From contig JAGHSR010000083.1 of NCBI GenBank assembly GCA_018065765.1, forward strand, positions 1 to 9,873: 9,873 bases of DNA, in the 5' to 3' direction. The position numbers were made by a program, and so were the translations under genes. This stretch comes from Candidatus Colicola coprequi. Its GTDB lineage: Bacteria > Bacteroidota > Bacteroidia > Bacteroidales > Paludibacteraceae. Under the pieces are notes generated by a model that did not search any database, was not told where the DNA came from, and was given only the letters and a program-made list of their open reading frames with translations. This document shows, in pieces, positions 6,669 through 9,873 of the stretch (positions are counted from its first letter, which is position 1; every line of letters begins with the position of its first letter).

Positions 6669-7664
6669 ATGCGCGTACTGATGGCTATGTCGGGTGGAAT
6701 AGATTCCACAGCAGCAGCCTTGCTCCTTCGTGAGCAAGGCTGTGAGGTCATTGGGTGCACATTCAGAACCCGCTACACGCGCGACAAGAGTATAGAACAA
6801 GCCGCCTGTTTGGCTCAAGAACTGGGGATAGAACACCATGTGCTGGACTATTCCGAGCGTTTTGAGACGGATGTGGTGGCGTATTTTCGTGCTGAGTATA
6901 TGGCAGGCAGAACGCCCAATCCGTGTGTTGTCTGCAATCGGCGGATTAAGTTTGGTTCACTTATGGAGGAGGCGGACCGCTTGGGGTGCGAACGTATCGC
7001 CACGGGGCACTACGCGCAGGTGGCGCAGGATGGGGATATGTACTTTTTGGAGCGAGCGCAAGATAGCAGCAAGGACCAAACGTACTTCCTATGGCAACTA
7101 AACCAGCAGCAACTTTCGCGTGTGCTGTTCCCATTAGGGGCGATGACCAAAACGCAGGTTCGGGATTTTTTGGCTAAGAAAGGGTATGTACAACTTAGTC
7201 AGCAGGGGGAAAGCCAGGATATATGTTTCATCGAGAACGACTACCGCACTTTTCTCCATTTGGAAGCTAATCCCGGCAATTATGTGGATGCAGATGGGCG
7301 TGTTTTAGGACGTCATGCCGGGTATGCCAACTACACCATCGGCCAGCGTAAAGGTTTGGGCATAGCTCTTGGTACACCGGCTTTTGTTGGGCGAATAGAT
7401 GCCACTCGCAACGAGGTTATGCTGACCCATCACGACGCCTTATATACGCGCGATGTGCGCCTGCGCGAGGTTACTTTCAGAGGTGACGAAACCTTGCCGG
7501 TAATGGCGCAAATACGTTTTCGTTCGCAACCTCAGCAGGCTGTTGTGGCAGGTATAACTCCTTTTGTCTTGCATTTCAGTTCACCCGTGTGGGCTGTTAC
7601 GCCGGGGCAGAGTTGTGTGTTTTATCAAAACAACCGTTTGGTAGGAGGAGGCATCATTGAATAA
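6669..7664 (+). CDS. mnmA: tRNA-specific 2-thiouridylase MnmA
   Basis: MnmA puts sulfur on C2 of wobble U34 in tRNA-Glu, -Gln and -Lys, activating the base with ATP. The 331-residue protein starts with the PP-loop MSGGIDSTAAALL (SGGxDS at 8-13). NPCVVCN (84-90) carries Cys89, aligned with the E. coli nucleophile Cys102, and Cys86, where E. coli has aspartate. ESQDICFIE (181-189) holds the second catalytic cysteine, Cys186. The central domain has TIGQRKGLGIALG (223-235), and the C-terminal beta-barrel ends in GGGIIE. It is about 35 residues shorter than the E. coli protein. It starts 34 bp after lpdA and overlaps the transporter gene by 8 bp. Bacteroidales often carry more than one MnmA-like gene, so this may be one of several paralogues. 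Confidence 0.94.
   Translation: MRVLMAMSGGIDSTAAALLLREQGCEVIGCTFRTRYTRDKSIEQAACLAQELGIEHHVLDYSERFETDVVAYFRAEYMAGRTPNPCVVCNRRIKFGSLMEEADRLGCERIATGHYAQVAQDGDMYFLERAQDSSKDQTYFLWQLNQQQLSRVLFPLGAMTKTQVRDFLAKKGYVQLSQQGESQDICFIENDYRTFLHLEANPGNYVDADGRVLGRHAGYANYTIGQRKGLGIALGTPAFVGRIDATRNEVMLTHHDALYTRDVRLREVTFRGDETLPVMAQIRFRSQPQQAVVAGITPFVLHFSSPVWAVTPGQSCVFYQNNRLVGGGIIE
7643..7659 (+). promoter_or_regulatory. Shine-Dalgarno-like site and TTG start of the MATE gene
   Basis: AGGAGGAGG (7643-7651) ends five bases before TTG (7657-7659), the only in-frame start that keeps the first membrane segment. It is the only strong Shine-Dalgarno-like site at a gene start here. The same bases encode the glycines of the conserved GGG at the MnmA C-terminus, so the match may be a by-product of coding. 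Bacteroidota ribosomes generally make little use of such sites. Coupling to mnmA through the 8-bp overlap is likely. Confidence 0.55.
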
Positions 7665-8940
7665 ACAGGTTCTCAAACTGGCGTTACCAAGTATTTTGGC
7701 GAATATTACGATACCGCTCGTGGGTATCGTGGACACGGCTATCGTGGGTCATTTGGCAGATGCCACAGCCATTGGAGGTATTGCCATAGGAACGATGCTG
7801 TTTGATTTGTTGTACTGGAATTTCGGTTTCTTGCGTGTCAGTACATCGGGGATGACAGCACAGGCATTTGGGCGAGGTGATACGTGCGAATGCCGTAAGA
7901 TTTTGAGCCAATCCCTCACCATTGCCGGTCTTGCTACCATCGCCATCTGGACGATACAATGGGTGTTTGTCACAGCGGTGTTGGCATGTGTCCCATGTAG
8001 TGAGGAGGTATCTGATTTCGCTCGGCAGTACTTTTTTGTGCGCATTTGGGCTGCTCCTGCTACCTTGGCGCTGATGGCTATTAAAGGATGGTTCATCGGT
8101 ATGCAAGATACTGTCTCACCTATGGTGAGCGATATTGTGGTGAATGGGGTGAATATGGTGGCAAGTTATGTATTGGCTGTTTATTCGCCCTTGGGCATCT
8201 TGGGGGTAGCCTATGGGACGGTGATAGCGCAGTTCATGGGATTGATTGTGTCAGTAGCTATCCTCATGCGACGTTACCGAATACGACCGCATATCCAACA
8301 CCTGGTGCGGTTTTATGGCTGGAATAAGGAGTTGTTTCGGCTCAATACGCAATTGTTTGTTCGCAGTCTCTGTTTCATCGTGATTTATGTGGGATTCACC
8401 GCCCTTGCCAGTCAATATGGTGACACAGAATTGGCTATATCCAGCATCATCATGAAGCTGTATATGTTCTTCTCCTATTTTGTGGATGGTTTTGCTTATG
8501 CGGGTGAAGCGCTTGTGGGGCGATTTATAGGGGAGAACCATCAGCAGAAATTGCGTCACGCATGGAAGGTTTTGTTGGTTTGGTCTATTGGGGTGGGGGG
8601 ACTGTTTACCCTTATTTATGCTTTCTTGGGACATCAGTGTTTTGCTCTGATGACCAGTGATGTGACGGTGTTGGATGGTATCAACCCTTATGTGCCGTGG
8701 TTGGTGACAATGCCTCTTATCTCGGCGATGGCGTTTCTGTTGGATGGAGTGTTTGTGGGCGCAACGCAGGGGCGTGAGATCCGCAATGCCATGTTGTGGG
8801 CTGTAGTAGGCTTTGTGGTGGCATACGCCGGTTTACATACGGTGATAGGTATTCAGGCTCTCTACTTGGCGTATTTTGTCCATTTGTTGGCGAGGGCAGT
8901 CTATTTAGGGTGCAAGGTGGAGAATATATTGCAAATATAA
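7657..8940 (+). CDS. MATE family efflux transporter (DinF-like)
   Basis: This inner-membrane, cation-coupled antiporter belongs to the multidrug and toxic compound extrusion family. The 427 residues are strongly hydrophobic, with about 12 membrane segments in two six-helix halves. The first helix carries LALPSILANITIPLVGIVD then TAIVGHL (Asp26 in a conserved place), and FLRVSTSGMTAQAFG (58-72) is typical of the DinF branch. Other family marks are GWFIGMQDTVSPM (144-156) and LGILGVAYGTVIAQ (179-192). Translation starts at TTG 7657, eight bases inside mnmA; later ATGs would cost the first helix. The substrate cannot be inferred. The overlap implies co-expression with mnmA but not a shared pathway. 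Confidence 0.92.
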   Translation: MNKQVLKLALPSILANITIPLVGIVDTAIVGHLADATAIGGIAIGTMLFDLLYWNFGFLRVSTSGMTAQAFGRGDTCECRKILSQSLTIAGLATIAIWTIQWVFVTAVLACVPCSEEVSDFARQYFFVRIWAAPATLALMAIKGWFIGMQDTVSPMVSDIVVNGVNMVASYVLAVYSPLGILGVAYGTVIAQFMGLIVSVAILMRRYRIRPHIQHLVRFYGWNKELFRLNTQLFVRSLCFIVIYVGFTALASQYGDTELAISSIIMKLYMFFSYFVDGFAYAGEALVGRFIGENHQQKLRHAWKVLLVWSIGVGGLFTLIYAFLGHQCFALMTSDVTVLDGINPYVPWLVTMPLISAMAFLLDGVFVGATQGREIRNAMLWAVVGFVVAYAGLHTVIGIQALYLAYFVHLLARAVYLGCKVENILQI

Positions 8941-8964
8941 GGTAGGTTCTATAAATAAAAACCA

Positions 8965-9516
8965 ATGATACAAAAATTAGTAAATCGTAAATGGAAAGTT
9001 CTTCGTAGTGAGAACATCCTTCGTTTGGGGCCTTGGCTCAGTGTTCGTCAAGAGTGTGTAGAATTGCCATCCGGAGTCCAAATCCCTACATGGTACGTGT
9101 TGGAGTTTCCCAATTGGATCAACGTGATAGCCGAGACCAAAGATGGACAACTGGTAATGATAGACCAGTATCGACATGCTTTGGGAGTAACGTGCTATGA
9201 GTTGGTCGCCGGTGTGATTGACGAGGGAGAAACACCCTTGCAGGCCGCTCAGCGCGAACTATTGGAAGAAACAGGTTTCGGCGGGGGAGAGTGGAGTGAG
9301 TTCATGACACTCAGTCCTAATCCGACCAATCACAATAACCTCAGTATCACCTTTCTTGCGAAGGGGGTAGAACCGTTGCAACAGCAACATCAAGAACCTA
9401 CAGAGGACATACAGGTTCATGTGATGAGCAAAACGGATGTGCGCGAATTGTTGCAGCAGGGAGAGATTATTCAGGCTCTACATGCCGCACCGTTGTGGAG
9501 ATACTTTGCAGAGTAG
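8965..9516 (+). CDS. Nudix hydrolase, ADP-ribose pyrophosphatase-like
   Basis: Nudix enzymes cleave a diphosphate bond joining a nucleoside diphosphate to another group. The 183-residue protein has a perfect Nudix box, GVIDEGE (83-89) followed by RELLEETGF (97-105), matching Gx5Ex7REUxEExGU; Glu101 and Glu102 would bind the metal. Before it come strands with PSGVQIPTWYVLEF and VIDQYRHALGVTCYELVAG, the layout of ADP-ribose or sugar-nucleotide pyrophosphatases. After it, LSPNPTNHNNLSITFLAKG matches the same group. ADP-ribose is the best guess, but the family is broad. It starts 24 bp after the transporter, behind an A-rich leader common in Bacteroidota, and is the last gene of the plus-strand set. 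I see no clear terminator after it. Confidence 0.9.
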   Translation: MIQKLVNRKWKVLRSENILRLGPWLSVRQECVELPSGVQIPTWYVLEFPNWINVIAETKDGQLVMIDQYRHALGVTCYELVAGVIDEGETPLQAAQRELLEETGFGGGEWSEFMTLSPNPTNHNNLSITFLAKGVEPLQQQHQEPTEDIQVHVMSKTDVRELLQQGEIIQALHAAPLWRYFAE

Positions 9517-9539
9517 CACCATACTTTCCCTTTTCTTTT

Positions 9540-9623
9540 TGCATCCTGCATTTTGCATTCTGCATTTTGCATTTTGCATTTTGCATCCTGCATTTTGCAT
9601 TTTGAATTTTGCATTCTTCATTC
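9540..9623. repeat. TGCATTT heptamer array, 12 units
   Basis: Twelve head-to-tail 7-bp units are in exact register. Six are TGCATTT (from 9547, 9561, 9568, 9575, 9589 and 9596), two are TGCATCC (9540 and 9582), two are TGCATTC (9554 and 9610), one is TGAATTT (9603) and one TTCATTC (9617). A C/T-rich tail continues to about 9642. An open frame across it (9437-9706) yields only a Phe/Cys/Ile/Leu/His seven-residue repeat and is not a real gene. Confidence 0.9.
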
Positions 9624-9670
9624 TCTCCCTCTCCTTCTCCTTGTCGCGCTTTGCTGCGCTACAGCGCTTT

Positions 9671-9750
9671 CTCCCCTTGCCCTATGAGGGAAAGGGTTGG
9701 GGATAGGGTCTTCCTTCCTCTCCCCCTTAGGGAGGGGCTGGGTAGGCTGG
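9671..9750. repeat. Two REP-like C/G hairpin units
   Basis: Two related units, each a C-rich arm followed by a G-rich arm, sit side by side. In the first, CCCTT (9674-9678) pairs with AAGGG (9692-9696) and CCCT (9680-9683) with AGGG (9687-9690), with one G/A mismatch. In the second, CCTCTCCC (9717-9724) pairs with GGGAGGGG (9730-9737). Each is followed by a G-rich tail (GGTTGGGGATAGGG; GGCTGGGTAGGCTGG). They look like intergenic palindromic repeats seen in multiple copies in Bacteroidota. Copy number cannot be judged here. Confidence 0.55.
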
Positions 9751-9873
9751 CCCCCCCCCGGGGGTGGCCGGGCCCCCCGGCGCGGGGGGCGTTTGGGGGG
9801 TTTGGGGGGGCGGTTTCGGCCGGTGTGGGGGCGGGTGGGGGGGGCCGGGGGTGCACCCCCACCCGCCCCCCAG
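9751..9873. other. G/C-rich low-complexity end, likely contig-edge artefact
   Basis: Base composition changes abruptly from 9751 to nearly all G and C, starting with nine C residues and then long G runs. A perfect 15-bp inverted repeat (9827-9841 with 9856-9870, 14-base spacer) folds the end back on itself. Nothing here resembles a gene or a known element. The pattern fits a poorly resolved contig end in a C/G repeat, or a fold-back read, better than native sequence. The open frames here are meaningless Gly/Pro runs. Confidence 0.6.

Noticed and set aside
5651..6760. 369-codon minus-strand frame opposite lpdA
   Set aside because: A shadow frame of lpdA, rich in His, Cys and Thr as expected from antisense reading; it also runs into mnmA.
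4785..9516. A novel multi-gene defence or biosynthetic system
   Set aside because: All five genes belong to known housekeeping or transporter families with intact motifs; nothing indicates a new joint function beyond co-transcription.
9540..9623. CRISPR array
   Set aside because: The 7-bp units are adjacent without unique spacers and no cas genes are present.
9437..9706. 89-codon plus-strand frame after and overlapping the Nudix gene
   Set aside because: Its sequence is a seven-residue translation repeat of the TGCATTT array and overlaps the Nudix C-terminus; low complexity, not a gene.
9659..9862. 67-codon minus-strand Pro/Gly/Arg-rich frame
   Set aside because: It arises from the C/G repeat and the probably artefactual end; no protein-like features.

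Overview
The window looks like ordinary chromosome from a member of the Bacteroidales (phylum Bacteroidota). The grounds are the divergent pair of promoters of the Bacteroidota type (TTTG - 20 nt - TAACTTTG), the near absence of Shine-Dalgarno sites, and the protein sequences: GltX with a Bacteroidota-type insert, GcvT, PepT and a redox protein of the C_GCAxxG_C_C family. The far right end is extremely G/C-rich and folds back on itself, so the window probably ends at a contig edge, perhaps of a draft or metagenome assembly.

Layout. Bases 1-71 are a GC-rich stretch that I cannot assign. A rho-independent terminator follows (about 72-109). Bases 136-4578 hold four co-directional minus-strand genes; in transcription order they are a small exported protein of unknown function, peptidase T (pepT), the glycine-cleavage T protein (gcvT) and glutamyl-tRNA synthetase (gltX). 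The spacers are 24-47 bp and two of them consist almost wholly of 7-bp GATTT-type repeats. A 206-bp divergent control region (4579-4784) carries two back-to-back promoters with a 16-bp palindrome between them. Bases 4785-9516 hold five tightly packed plus-strand genes: a C_GCAxxG_C_C redox protein, dihydrolipoyl dehydrogenase (lpdA), tRNA 2-thiouridylase (mnmA), a MATE-family transporter and a Nudix hydrolase. The last 357 bp hold no gene: a 12-unit heptamer array, two REP-like C/G hairpins and a probably artefactual G/C-rich end.

How the genes fit together. GcvT and LpdA are both parts of the glycine cleavage system (T and L proteins) and lie on opposite sides of the divergent promoters; no gcvH or gcvP is present. 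GltX and MnmA both serve tRNA-Glu decoding, one charging the tRNA and the other thiolating its wobble uridine. PepT supplies amino acids from tripeptides. The Nudix enzyme and the redox protein look like housekeeping or metabolite-repair functions. I see no mobile element, CRISPR, toxin-antitoxin, phage or defence genes and no convincing novel multi-gene system. The most interesting signals are the architecture of the divergent promoters, the family of period-7 intergenic repeats, clustered substitutions in GcvT and a three-cysteine MnmA.
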